Source: Jaminaea rosea
Lineage: Eukaryota > Basidiomycota > Exobasidiomycetes > Microstromatales
Assembly: GCF_003144245.1 (NCBI RefSeq)
Contig: NW_020289976.1
Span: 1 to 64,000, forward strand
Length of the DNA: 64,000 nt
Direction: 5' to 3'
Made by a program: the position numbers and the translations under genes. Position 1 is the first letter of the stretch, and every line of letters starts with the position of its first letter. The notes beneath the pieces were generated by a model. It did not search any database, was not told the origin of the DNA, and saw only the letters and a program-made list of their open reading frames with translations. Positions 1 to 9,191 of the stretch are shown in pieces.

Positions 1-1123
1 GCGTATCACGATCCGCGGCGGCGTATTGCAATCCGCGTTGTCGTAAATCGATGGACCAAGGAGCGGGTCGCTTGCCTTTACGACAGCGCGGATCGCAATA
101 CACCTTGGCGGATTGGACTCGAAAAGTTCTGGTCTGTGATTACGTCAGCAAAAATTATTCCGCGCTAGTCGAGTCCGATCCGCGCTAGCGTATGTCTCGG
201 ATAGATTAGCGCGCCGCGTATCGTAATACGCGACCGCGTATCCGACGACCCGAAAACCAATAATGAGAAGAAGCGATACGATGTCGCGGAACAGTAGATA
301 TGTCGGCGTATCACGATCCGCAGCATCGGACAGCTAAGCGCTGCGTACGCCGGCGTGGAACACGTTACGCTGCAGCGTAACGACGCCGGAGATCGAGCAA
401 GAATCCACCTTGCGTTCCGCGACCAGGGATTTTGAAACGCTGCATTGTATCACGATACGACAAGCGGATCGTATCCACTCACTTACGACAAAGCGGATCG
501 GTGTACGACAAGAGGATCGGTGTACGACTCGCGGAACACGCGCAACGAGACTGAGAATCCGTCGACACCCGTACCCACGTTCCGCTACCGTCGTATCGCA
601 AACCGCGAGTATGGATCGCGATGCGACAAGCGGATCAGACTTCCACGCGTACGCTGCTGCGGACAGACATCCATACGTCGCATGGTGATACGGCCGCGCG
701 GATCTCAAGGCCGATCCAGGCCAGCATTTGGGTGCATACGCCCGCGCGTAAACAAATACGCTTGTGCGGATCTTGGCCGCACGCGTATCTCCCCCCGCAG
801 CGCGTATCACGATACGAAGGCTCGGACGCCGCGGACGCCGCGGAACTCCAGTCCCCCCAGTCAGCTACGGTATTCTCGCTGCTGCTCGCTCGAGACGCCT
901 CGGCCCGCGCTGCTACTGCGTCGAAAGCATCACGCCGAGCCCCACGCCTGCTCTCGTCGCCAATTCGCGCCGATACGAGGCAAGTTTTCCCGCCTCGACC
1001 GCCTCGATCCCCAATGATTGGCGCGCGTGTAACTGAAACGCATCTACATTCATCGCATCTTCTCTATAATACAATGTAACCGCGTCACGCACGTCACGCA
1101 CGTCACGCACGCCACGCGCACGC
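1..1123. repeat. Degenerate CpG-rich repeat field, no gene
   Basis: No convincing coding frame is seen. Short words recur in variable order: CGTATCACGATCCGC at 2-16 and 307-321, a GTATCACGATACG form at about 447 and 804, and GACAAGCGGATC-like words near 459, 487, 507 and 628. Related forms (CGTATTGCAATCCGC, CGTATCGTAATACG) are scattered between them. The last 40 bases are a CACGCACGT microsatellite. This could be a subtelomeric or centromere-flanking repeat, or the remains of a DNA element; the window edge prevents a decision. Reading frames crossing it are short and Arg/Thr-rich, as expected by chance. Confidence 0.55.
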
Positions 1124-4100
1124 CTACGCCGCGCCCCACGCTCGCAGCATGACGTTGAGGAGGAAAACGACCTTCCACACCTCGATGCCCATCGTCTCCG
1201 GCTTGATCCTCTGCCAGCGGGTCACGGGCCTGTCTGCGCCCTCGCCCTCCCTCGGTCGCAGGGCAAAACGCACTCCATTGGCTGCCGCGAGGTCGCGCGA
1301 GCTGGCGGACAGCACGACGTCTTGCTCTACGTTGGCATCTGCCTCGACGGGAAGCACCACGAGCTGGCGAGAGCGGCGAGAGGAAGAGGCGGCCGGCGCG
1401 TTGGTCAGGTGGCCCAATAGGGCATGGTCGTGGTCGTCGCCGGGCAGGTAGAAGGCGGCGCGTCCCTCGGACGTCCTCGCGACGGGTAGACGAGCCTCTC
1501 CAAGGCGAAGGCCGATCCCAAAGGCGTGTAGAGGCTCTGCCAGCTGCGGGGCCGTGTCCTGAGCACGAAGAGCATCGCGCAGAGCGTCGGCACGGCTTGG
1601 CGAGAGTGGAACGGGCGGGTCCTCGATCCAGTTGATCATCTGGACGGCGTTGGCTGCCCGCTGCGTGGCGTTGAGACGGCTTGGGACGCAAGGAGGAATA
1701 AAGTCGATACGGCTGCCGTCCGGGCTTGGGCTGGTACGTAGGTCGGCGAATTGGCAGAAGGGCACGACGCTGTTGCAGCCAGTGTGAGCGGCACGACCTG
1801 GCCAGAGGGCACCCTCGACGTCTGCGCTGCCGGGGAAGCCTGCGGCAGAGGCCATGGCGAAGAAGAGGACGCACAGGATCTGCTCATCCATCGAAGTGAC
1901 CATGCGACGTGACTGGCAGGGGCCGAGGGGAGTCTCGCCTAGTGCAGCGACGTTGGCGCCCGTGAGTTCGTGAGCCAGAAGCTCGTACCAGTGGCCTACG
2001 TTGTCGAGCTCGAGGTTCTGCGGCGTCTGCGTGAGCACAAAGTGAAGCGCTGCGGGCGTGGCGTGGCGTGTACGGGCAGTCAGCTCGCGCGCGCTCTCAT
2101 CTCGCATCGCCTCGCGGCATCACGTCCGCGCTACTCACTCTCGACGGTGTTGCGACGGTACAGGTTTGACTGCCCGTACTGGAAACGGGAAACCTCGCTT
2201 GGCCTGAGGTTCTCTTCGGCCCAACGCAGCTCCCTGAAGCGGGCAACGTGATCCCTGTGCCTGTCCGCCATTGCTTGGTCCCACGTCGCCCCGACGTAGA
2301 CGGACATCTGCAGCCTCCCCTTGCGGTCTCTCCAACGCACGACGATGAGATAGGTCCCCGTGCCCGTATGATGCCTGGCGTCGAGGTGTGGAAACGCTGC
2401 CAGCAGCGCCTGGTATTCCTCCCACGTTCGACAGTACAGGACCGCCTTTGAAGCCAGCCTCGCCATCATCCCCGTCGCCTGCTCCTCGTCCGTCATCCCG
2501 CACGCATACCTGACCATCTCTATGCCTGAAATGCAGCCCTCATGATAGCGCACCCGTACCTTGCGCTTTGCAACGACGCTCGCGCAACGCAGCTCGTGCC
2601 AGACGAGGTTGTTGCCTGCAGAGAATGTAGGATCGCCACGCCTCCTCATCTCCTCCACCCCTGTAGCCTCCAGAGAGCGCACGTCGCCGCGATGGAAGAA
2701 GTTAGGCTGTGTGACGTCGGCGCGAGCTTCGCGAATAGCCTGGCCCGTCCTTGCTGCCCTGGCCGCCGGTACGAGGCGAGATAGGATCGTCTCGTCCTCC
2801 CATCGCCTCTGATCTTCGCCTTGACGTTGCCCAGTCCTTGTTTGGCGTTGCGATGGGGGCGGAGGAGGCATCGTGCGGGCTATGCGCTGGGCCAGGATCT
2901 CGGCGGCGGCTCGTACAGCTTCCTCGTCGTCGTCGTCAGATCCAACCAATGGCGCAGCATCCTTGGGTGGCCATGCGGGCGTGAGAGCGGGCGGCGCGGG
3001 CGGCGTGGGCGGCGTAGGCGACGTGGGCGGAGTACTCTGCTCAGTCTGCGACGAAGGAGCCACGTCATCGTCATTGCAGGAAAGGCCGCAATGACCGGGA
3101 ATACGAGAGTGAGAACAGGGATAGGATGGGGGTATCTCTATGTAGAAGTCGGAGGTTGGCGGGGCGCGGAGTGAGGGCGAGGAAGCAGAGGAGGAACGAG
3201 ACGCGGAGGAGGAAGAAGTAGCGGCGACGCGCGGAATCTCCGGCTGTAGAGAAGAGGGAGAGGCGAAGCGGGCGTGTCGCGATGTCGAGCCCTTCGGGAG
3301 TGAGCTCAAGATTGAGGGACGAGAGGTGAACTCGTCGTCCGATGAGGAAGGGCCAGGCGGTGGGCGGGCGGCCTTGCGTGGCGGGCGGGGTGGCTTGATG
3401 GCCGGGGCTGAGGGGATGTCCTCGTTGCTGCTGCTGCTGTTGTGCTCGATAGCACGCTGCTTGCCCTTTTGCGAGGCAGGAGGGGCGCCAGGCGAGCTCA
3501 TGAGCTCGTCCGATGAGGAGGGGTCAGGCTCGCGGCGGGATGGCTTGCGGGGCGTGCGAAGCGTGCGTGGTGGATTGATGGCCGGGGCTGAGGGGACGTT
3601 CTCGTCGCTGCTGTTGCTCTTGTGCTCGATGGCGCGCTGCTTGCCCTTGTCCGAGGTAGACTGGACGTGGGAGGAGGGAGGAGGGGCGCGGGGCGAGCTC
3701 ATGAGCTCATCCTCTTCGTCTGTATCTGGTTCTGCCTTGATTTTGCGACCCAGCTGGGCCAGGGAGGCAGCTTGATCGTCGTGCGTGTTGTCTTGCGCGT
3801 TGTCCCTGTCGTCCTTGCTGTCCTCGTCGCCCTTGTCTTCGTCCTTGACTTTGTGCTCGCCCTCCTCGCCGGCCTCCTCTTGGTCCTCCGCCTCGTCGTC
3901 CGAGGACAGGCCATCATAGTACGATGGCCGAGTCGCTCCACCTCTCAGACCTTCGCGCTTCGGAGGCTCCCTCTCGACTTGCCTCTTGCGCTTCTTCTTC
4001 TCAGCCCTGGCGTGCCTCGTACTGAGCAGGCCCGATCCTCCATATATGCGGGTTGTCGACGAGCTGGTTGAGGGAGGTGTGGGGGTGGTGGGCGGGACGC

Positions 4101-4497
4101 GGAAGGAGAATGATGTGGCGGCGGGCGGCGAAGGGGCGGGAGGAATGACGAGGTTTCGGGGAGGCTGGGTCCCGCGAGGGAATCTCCAGACCTTTGCCAG
4201 GCCGAACTCGATTTCGCCTGGCAGAGGGGGTGGGGTGATCGGCGCAGCGAGGAAGATGTCGACCTCGTCGCTCTCTTGGCCATGGAGAAGGAGGGAGAGC
4301 GGGCCGATCTCATTCGCTGGCAGGTGGTACAGTTTCTTCGGGTCTTGATCGAAGCCCGGGGGAGTGAGAGAGGCCAGCCAGCGGCGGATCTCGAGGCCAA
4401 TTAGGTGGCCAGAGGGAGGAGGAGCGGGAAGGTCATCTTTGTATACGATCGCGTGGTCGAAACCGCCGGCGGGAATGATAATCGCGAAGGGGGGCAT
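1124..4497 (-). CDS. Large disordered protein with GIY-YIG-like nuclease domain, two exons
   Basis: Exons are 4497-2139 and 2049-1124 (1094 aa). The 89-bp intron has a GTGAGTAG donor and CCCGCAG acceptor and joins two long open frames exactly in phase. The start chosen is MPPFAIIIPAGG, because the frame upstream (to 4866) is only HAS/THAS repeats. Visible parts in order: a folded N-terminal region (about 1-115); a long Ser/Pro/Asp-rich middle with three repeats of a DELMSSP...KGKQRAIEH block; a conserved-looking segment from about 600; then GTY (714-716) and YVG (734-736) followed by MADRHRDHV. That is the GIY-YIG nuclease pattern, although the gap between the two triplets (17 residues) is longer than usual. 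Glu and Asn that could complete a site follow before the splice. The C-terminal 308 residues (LHFVLTQTPQNLEL onward) match nothing I recognise. Function is unknown and nuclease activity is inference only. Confidence 0.6.
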
Positions 4498-4980
4498 GAT
4501 GAGGGAGGCGTGGGCTGATAGGGAGGCGTGCGTTGGTGGGGAGGCGTGCGTTGATGAGGAGGCGTGCGTGGACGTTGATGGTAAGGAGGCGTGGATTGAT
4601 AGGGATGGTAAGGAGGGTAAGAATGAGCTCCGCGCAGGCTGAGCGTCGTGCAAGAGCAGGCGGGCCTCACAGGCTGGCTTCAGCGCCGGCCATTGGGGCG
4701 GATGGGCATCTCTCGCCTCGGCAAGCGTGTGTGGCTGCGTGGTTGCCCTTTTGCCGAGCCCTAGGGTGCTTGCTTGACATCTCGGGTTGCGTCGTGAAGC
4801 GAGCCAGTCGACGGTGTCTTTCCCTCGACGCAAGCCTCCCTTTGCTTTGCCTGTCCGTTGCTCCATCGAGCTCGCCCGGTCGCTTAGTCACCTACTGTGA
4901 TTGCCTGCCGCTCGCGCCCCGTTCTGGCCTCCCGCCGCCTCTGCTTCCGCCTCCCGCTCTCAGGTACGGGGCGGGCTGAT
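4498..4980. other. Divergent intergenic region with GGCGTGCGT repeats
   Basis: This lies between two divergently transcribed orphan genes. From 4504 to about 4615 it holds a degenerate tandem repeat built on GGGAGGCGTGCGTT, read as THAS units on the minus strand. The rest shows no repeat or RNA gene and probably contains both promoters. Confidence 0.4.
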
Positions 4981-6483
4981 ATGGACGCGATGCCACCGCT
5001 CATCAACGAGCGGGGCGAGACGAGACGATATACGAGATTGGGAGACGGGCGACGTCTTGCCTTCGCAAAGTCCGCAACAATGACACCCTCTCCCTCATCC
5101 TCGGACGACGAGTTTGCACACCGCAGTGGCACCAGTCAAAATGCTTCCAGAAGGCGCCCCCGAGCGTCTTCTTCTTCCTCTTCCTCTGGCTCCTCTAAGC
5201 CGCCTCAGAGGAAACAGGCCACCGACCAGTCGTTGCCGCAGCAGGACGTCGCGAGCATAGCCAGAGCAGCCAGCGTAGCAAGCGCCGCGAGCGCAGCCAG
5301 CGTCGCGGGCGTCGCGAGCGACGCGAGCGACGCGAGCGACGAAGGGGAGGACGCCAAAATCGACGGGCTAAATGCGTCCACAACGCGAGTCCTTCGCGAA
5401 AAGCCCTGGGAGAAGAGCACCGTTCCACCGTCAGTCAAGTTGCCCAAGGCCATGGACCAGCTGTGCCCACCAGAGATGAAGGAGGCTGTGCGGTGGGCGA
5501 GGTGGAATGAAGACGGCGAGGCTTGCTTGGACCCACGCAGATATGAGTTTGTCTTCAAGGCAACGGACGGATCCGTACTCTGGGCACGAGGTTGTGGGCT
5601 TTGCGAGCCCGATGAGGTGTGCAAGGTGGCAGGCAACAAGCCTTGCGCCAAGTGCGCGATCAAGAGCAAGTCTTGCTCCGCCGGTCTCGACCGTAAGTGG
5701 TCTTGCTGTCGACGTGGTGGCGGCGTGCGCTAAAATCCCCCCCACGCACCCCCCGCAGTCTCCAACAAGTTGACGCTCGCCTTCATCGTCTGGCTCATCA
5801 ACCATCTCGTGGCCATCAACGACGGCGTCGCCTCGTACGCTGCCATTGGCGTCGAAGGGCTCAAGAAGACCTTTACAAACAAGACGGGGCTACAGCCGAC
5901 GAAGCAGGGAGCCCGCAAGGCCGCAAAGGAGGGGATTAACGATGGGAGCGGGTTCACAAACCCATTCAAAAAGCCCGTACCGCGCTCGACCTACTCACAG
6001 AGGGCTAGAGCCGAGGAGGTCCAGGAAATCTACTGGGCAGAGAGGACGGCCTTTGCCATGGCCCATTACCTTCGCAATCTTCGCCACGCTGCTGGTATGC
6101 AGCATCGCAGGCTGTATGGCCAATGGCCCCAGCTCGACGACCCAGAGCCTGATGAGCCTCATGGCAGGCAGCCGACTCTGTGGGCCGAGGACCTCTTTGC
6201 CGGGGAGGACGAGGAGGAGGAGGGCGAAGGCGGTGAGGTCCGTAGCGAGCAAGACGGCGGCGGCGATGACGAGGACGGCAGCGAGGTAGGAGGATGCAGC
6301 AAGGAGGACTTGCGAAGGGCTGATCCTCGAGGAGAGGGACAGAAGAGATGGGCGAAAATCCAAGCTCATCGCTCCAAGGCTGCAAAGGGCAAGACGAAGC
6401 CCAGCGGCGCATTGGTGAGGAGGGACAAGAAGAGAAAGGGCGGCGAGGAGGCTGCGGAAGAGGCAATGGACGAGGAGGCCTGA
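4981..6483 (+). CDS. Orphan protein with Cys cluster and acidic tail
   Basis: Exons are 4981-5692 and 5759-6483 (478 aa). The 66-bp intron (GTAAGTGG donor, CCCGCAG acceptor) joins the frames in phase. The start is MDAMPPLINE; MTPSPSSSDDEF at 5080 is an in-frame alternative. Residues about 35-150 are Ser- and Ala-rich with an ASAASVAGVASDASDAS run. They are followed by a folded-looking segment ending in a Cys cluster (GCGLCEPDEVCKVAGN, then KPCAKCAIKSKSC) that could bind zinc. The spacing does not fit the Zn2-C6 binuclear cluster I know. The second exon starts with a hydrophobic helix (KLTLAFIVWLINHLV), then basic stretches, a strongly acidic EDEEEEGEG run and a lysine-rich end, suggesting a nuclear protein. 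Family not recognised. Confidence 0.6.
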
Positions 6484-6561
6484 GCAAGGCGTGAGCGAGG
6501 CGTGAGCGAGGCATGAGCGAGGCGCAGAGTATCACTTCGCTGTACCTTTCATCGCCATCAT

Positions 6562-6656
6562 CACCTAATCACCACTCACGCACCTAATCACCACTCACGC
6601 ACCTAATCACCACTCACGCACCTAAGCACCACTCACGCACCTAAGCACCACTCACG
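6562..6656. repeat. Five tandem copies of a 19-bp unit
   Basis: The unit CACCTAATCACCACTCACG is present three times exactly (6562, 6581, 6600) and twice with one change (AAGC for AATC; 6619, 6638), followed by a partial copy. A shorter GCGTGAGCGAG repeat precedes it at about 6483-6520. The array occupies the space between two same-strand orphan genes, upstream of the start at 6832. Confidence 0.9.
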
Positions 6657-6831
6657 CACCTACTCACTTCGAGCCCGCGACGCGCCCGCAGCCGTCTTGT
6701 GTCCGTTCCGTATCTCTTTGGCGGCCCGTCATCGTCGTAAGTCCATCCGCCGTTGCTCCGCGCGCCGCTCCTTCGTTCCTTGCCTTCCTTCCATCTTTGA
6801 GATCCGTTTTGCACCACCGAACGACAAAGCA

Positions 6832-8487
6832 ATGCAACCCTCCGACGCCTCCGCCTCCGCCTCCGCCTCTTCCCGCGCAAAGCGGCCTCTCGCTCTGGCC
6901 ATTGAGTCAGACGCGTTCATCGCTGTTGACGGCAGCCCTCACATTTCATACCAGACGGCCAAAGGACAAGAGTTCAGCAGAACTTTCGTCGGCCGAGAGC
7001 CATTTTCAAGCCAAGTAGTCTACACGGAGACGACACTGGACGCCCGTCTCCGACTTCCATCCTCTACAATCATTGTTCCCATCGCAAACCCAGATGGCGT
7101 ACCGGAGGCCGCCGTCTCCCTCGGACGATCGGCGGTGCCTTCGATCTGGTTTCCTCTCTTCGGAAGCGAGGAGCGGAAGAGGCCGAGGACAATGAAGCAG
7201 CCTGCGGCTGCACCAGGGGGCGAAGACAGCGGCCATCAACAGCAGGGAGGACCGACAGGCGGGCAGGAGGGAGGAGGGGCGGCGAAGGGAAAGGGAAGGG
7301 CTACCGAGGGAGCCCTGAAGCCTGCCGTCCCGATAGATGTCAATGAGGCTGCACACTCCTATTGCAGTCGACACTTCTCCGGCAAGCGAGAGACGCCAAT
7401 GAATGGACAGTGCGGCATAGCCGCCATCCTGATGGGACTCGGCGCTGAGCCAACGGCGGAGAAGATGGCTGCCTTCCGTCGCAAGTTGCAGGCCTGGATT
7501 GCGGAGCCAAAGAACCGCAAGGAGCTTCCAGGGATCGCCGCCATCCTGGAGAGCGACCTCGACGACATCATCGTACCCGATGACATCCTCGAGCAAGTTG
7601 GCAAAGGTGGTATGCTGCCCGCCAAGTACTGGCTCAGGTCTTCTTGGCTCCCGCCCGTGGCGCATATGGAGGAGGTTGTCTTGTCCGTGCTGGACCTGAA
7701 GCATGGACCCAAGGCATCCTACACCATCGCGCCGATAAGGATCAACAAGATCCCTATGCGTCCGCGCATTGTCCTCATTTACGACCAGGACAAGGCGCAT
7801 TGGGAGCTGGGCAAGATTGGCGGCAGCCACGACGGCGACAACGACGACGACCACGACCACGACCACGACCACGACGACGCCTTTCGCTTCCCTGCGCCGC
7901 CTCTGAGGATTCAGCACCTCGGGGACAAGGCGGCCAAGTACATCGGTGCGAGCTACCACGACAGGCTCCACATGACCCTGTCAATTGAGACACGGGTGCA
8001 GCCTGGCTCGAAGGAAGCCGATGCACTAAACGCCATCTGTCACTGTCTCGCTCAGCCTGGCATCCCGGACCCCAACATCATCGATGTCGACAAGTCCGCT
8101 GCGCAGGCGAGCAAGGGCAAGGTGGCGGCGAGCGCGGCGAGCGCGGCGAGCGGGGCGAGCGGGGCGAGCGCATCCACGTCGCAGCCAAAGGCGACGAAGA
8201 TGGCAGCCCTCGAAGCTCGCCGAAAGGATGCGTCTGGGTCGGCAGTAGCGTCAGGGTCGGGGCCAGCGTCTAGCTTGGGCGCAAAGGCGGAGAGGCCCAA
8301 GCCCAGGCCCTCCGTTTCAAGCCGCAACCAGGAGGAGGACGAGGAGTGGACGCCGGCGAGCGAGAGGAGGGTAACGAGGAGCAGGTCGACGACCCCGGGG
8401 ATCAAGGCCCCCAGCAGGCCTACTACGCCTGCTCCGAGCACGCCTGCGGGAAGCAAGTCGGCAGCAATGAGAGGAAAGGGCGAGTAG
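6832..8487 (+). CDS. Orphan protein with Cys-Gly/His-Trp module (paralogue 1)
   Basis: Single exon, 551 aa, starting MQPSDASASASASS; in-frame ATG codons further 5' lie in an unlikely leader. A folded N-terminal region (residues 20-105, SDAFIAVDGSPHISYQTAKG onward) is followed by a Gly/Gln-rich linker. The central module (about 165-385) contains NGQCGIAAILMGL with Cys194, a MEEVVLSVLDLKHGP segment and IVLIYDQDKAHWELG with His323. A Cys near the start and a His-aromatic pair after a beta-strand give the residue order of OTU/papain-like cysteine peptidases, but I see no direct family match. A DHDHDHDHDD run follows, then KAAKYIGASYHDRLHMTL and a disordered Ala/Ser tail with repeated GASGAS units. 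The gene at 9192 carries the same module. Protease or deubiquitinase activity is inference. Confidence 0.65.
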   Translation: MQPSDASASASASSRAKRPLALAIESDAFIAVDGSPHISYQTAKGQEFSRTFVGREPFSSQVVYTETTLDARLRLPSSTIIVPIANPDGVPEAAVSLGRSAVPSIWFPLFGSEERKRPRTMKQPAAAPGGEDSGHQQQGGPTGGQEGGGAAKGKGRATEGALKPAVPIDVNEAAHSYCSRHFSGKRETPMNGQCGIAAILMGLGAEPTAEKMAAFRRKLQAWIAEPKNRKELPGIAAILESDLDDIIVPDDILEQVGKGGMLPAKYWLRSSWLPPVAHMEEVVLSVLDLKHGPKASYTIAPIRINKIPMRPRIVLIYDQDKAHWELGKIGGSHDGDNDDDHDHDHDHDDAFRFPAPPLRIQHLGDKAAKYIGASYHDRLHMTLSIETRVQPGSKEADALNAICHCLAQPGIPDPNIIDVDKSAAQASKGKVAASAASAASGASGASASTSQPKATKMAALEARRKDASGSAVASGSGPASSLGAKAERPKPRPSVSSRNQEEDEEWTPASERRVTRSRSTTPGIKAPSRPTTPAPSTPAGSKSAAMRGKGE

Positions 8488-8792
8488 ATGGGGCGGAGGA
8501 GGAGGCGGGGGCGGCAGAGGTGGAGGAGGATGAGTAGGACGAGGAGGCGTGGCAGCGAGGCGACGTGGCGGGGTAAAGTTGAGAGGTGAAAGGGGTGGAA
8601 AGTATGGGGCGTCTTTTAGTCAGGTCGTCTTTCAGTCATCAAATCTCTTTGTCCATGTGACGTGCTCGCTCGTGGGCAACAGGGCACATTCACCAACGTG
8701 CTGTATGGCAGCGGAGGCTAGTCTAAGCCTCGAGTCTGCGCGGGGCTCGATCTGCGAGATGCATTTGGCGCCGCGCTGCATGACTGCATGCA

Positions 8793-8844
8793 CCAGGGGC
8801 GCCGCGCCGGTTGCGCACGGACCGCTCCAGCGCGGCGCCCCTGG
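8793..8844. repeat. Perfect 15-bp inverted repeat, 22-bp loop
   Basis: CCAGGGGCGCCGCGC at 8793-8807 is mirrored exactly by GCGCGGCGCCCCTGG at 8830-8844. As RNA it would form a very stable hairpin in the 3' region of the upstream gene. A third partial copy (GGCGCCGCGC) lies at 8768-8777. It could be an RNA 3'-end structure, a miniature transposon remnant or a protein-binding palindrome. Confidence 0.8.
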
Positions 8845-8860
8845 GAACCCAGGTGGAGAC

Positions 8861-8896
8861 GGGCGGGCAGGCGGGCGGGCGGGCGGGCGGGCGGGC
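8861..8896 (+). repeat. GGGC tandem array (G-quadruplex-prone)
   Basis: About nine GGGC tetranucleotides in a row, with one GGC variant. Runs of three G separated by single C fit the G-quadruplex pattern. It lies 17 bp after the inverted repeat and about 300 bp upstream of the next start codon. Confidence 0.8.
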
Positions 8897-9191
8897 AACC
8901 GTACCGCTCAATCCATCTCATCTCATGGTATCATCCATTCTAATCAGAGCTCCTCGCTCGTCGCTCGTCGCTCGTCGCTCGTCGGCCGACGTTCGCTGCT
9001 CGAGCAAGGCAGGGAGCGGAGGAGCAAGCCACCAACAAGACGTCGGGGGCCGGGTCGAGGATGGAGGGTCACGACACGGTAGCAATCTCATGCCGTGCCG
9101 TCGTCGTGATCGCGCGCTGTGATCTTGGGCCGTGCCGCCCGCTGCTGCATCTCTCAACTTTTCTCCATACCACGCCCTACGCCCTCCTGCC

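Larger units (their letters stand above)
8488..9191. other. Intergenic region between the two paralogues
   Basis: It contains a perfect inverted repeat (8793-8844), a GGGC array (8861-8896) and a CTCGTCGCTCGTCG repeat (about 8946-8985). The downstream part, near 9100-9190, is pyrimidine-rich and probably the promoter and leader of the next gene. No open frame with coding character was found. Confidence 0.5.

Noticed and set aside
1050-1874. 274-codon Arg-rich frame on the minus strand
   Set aside because: Overlaps the second exon of the GIY-YIG-like gene in another frame and has shadow composition.
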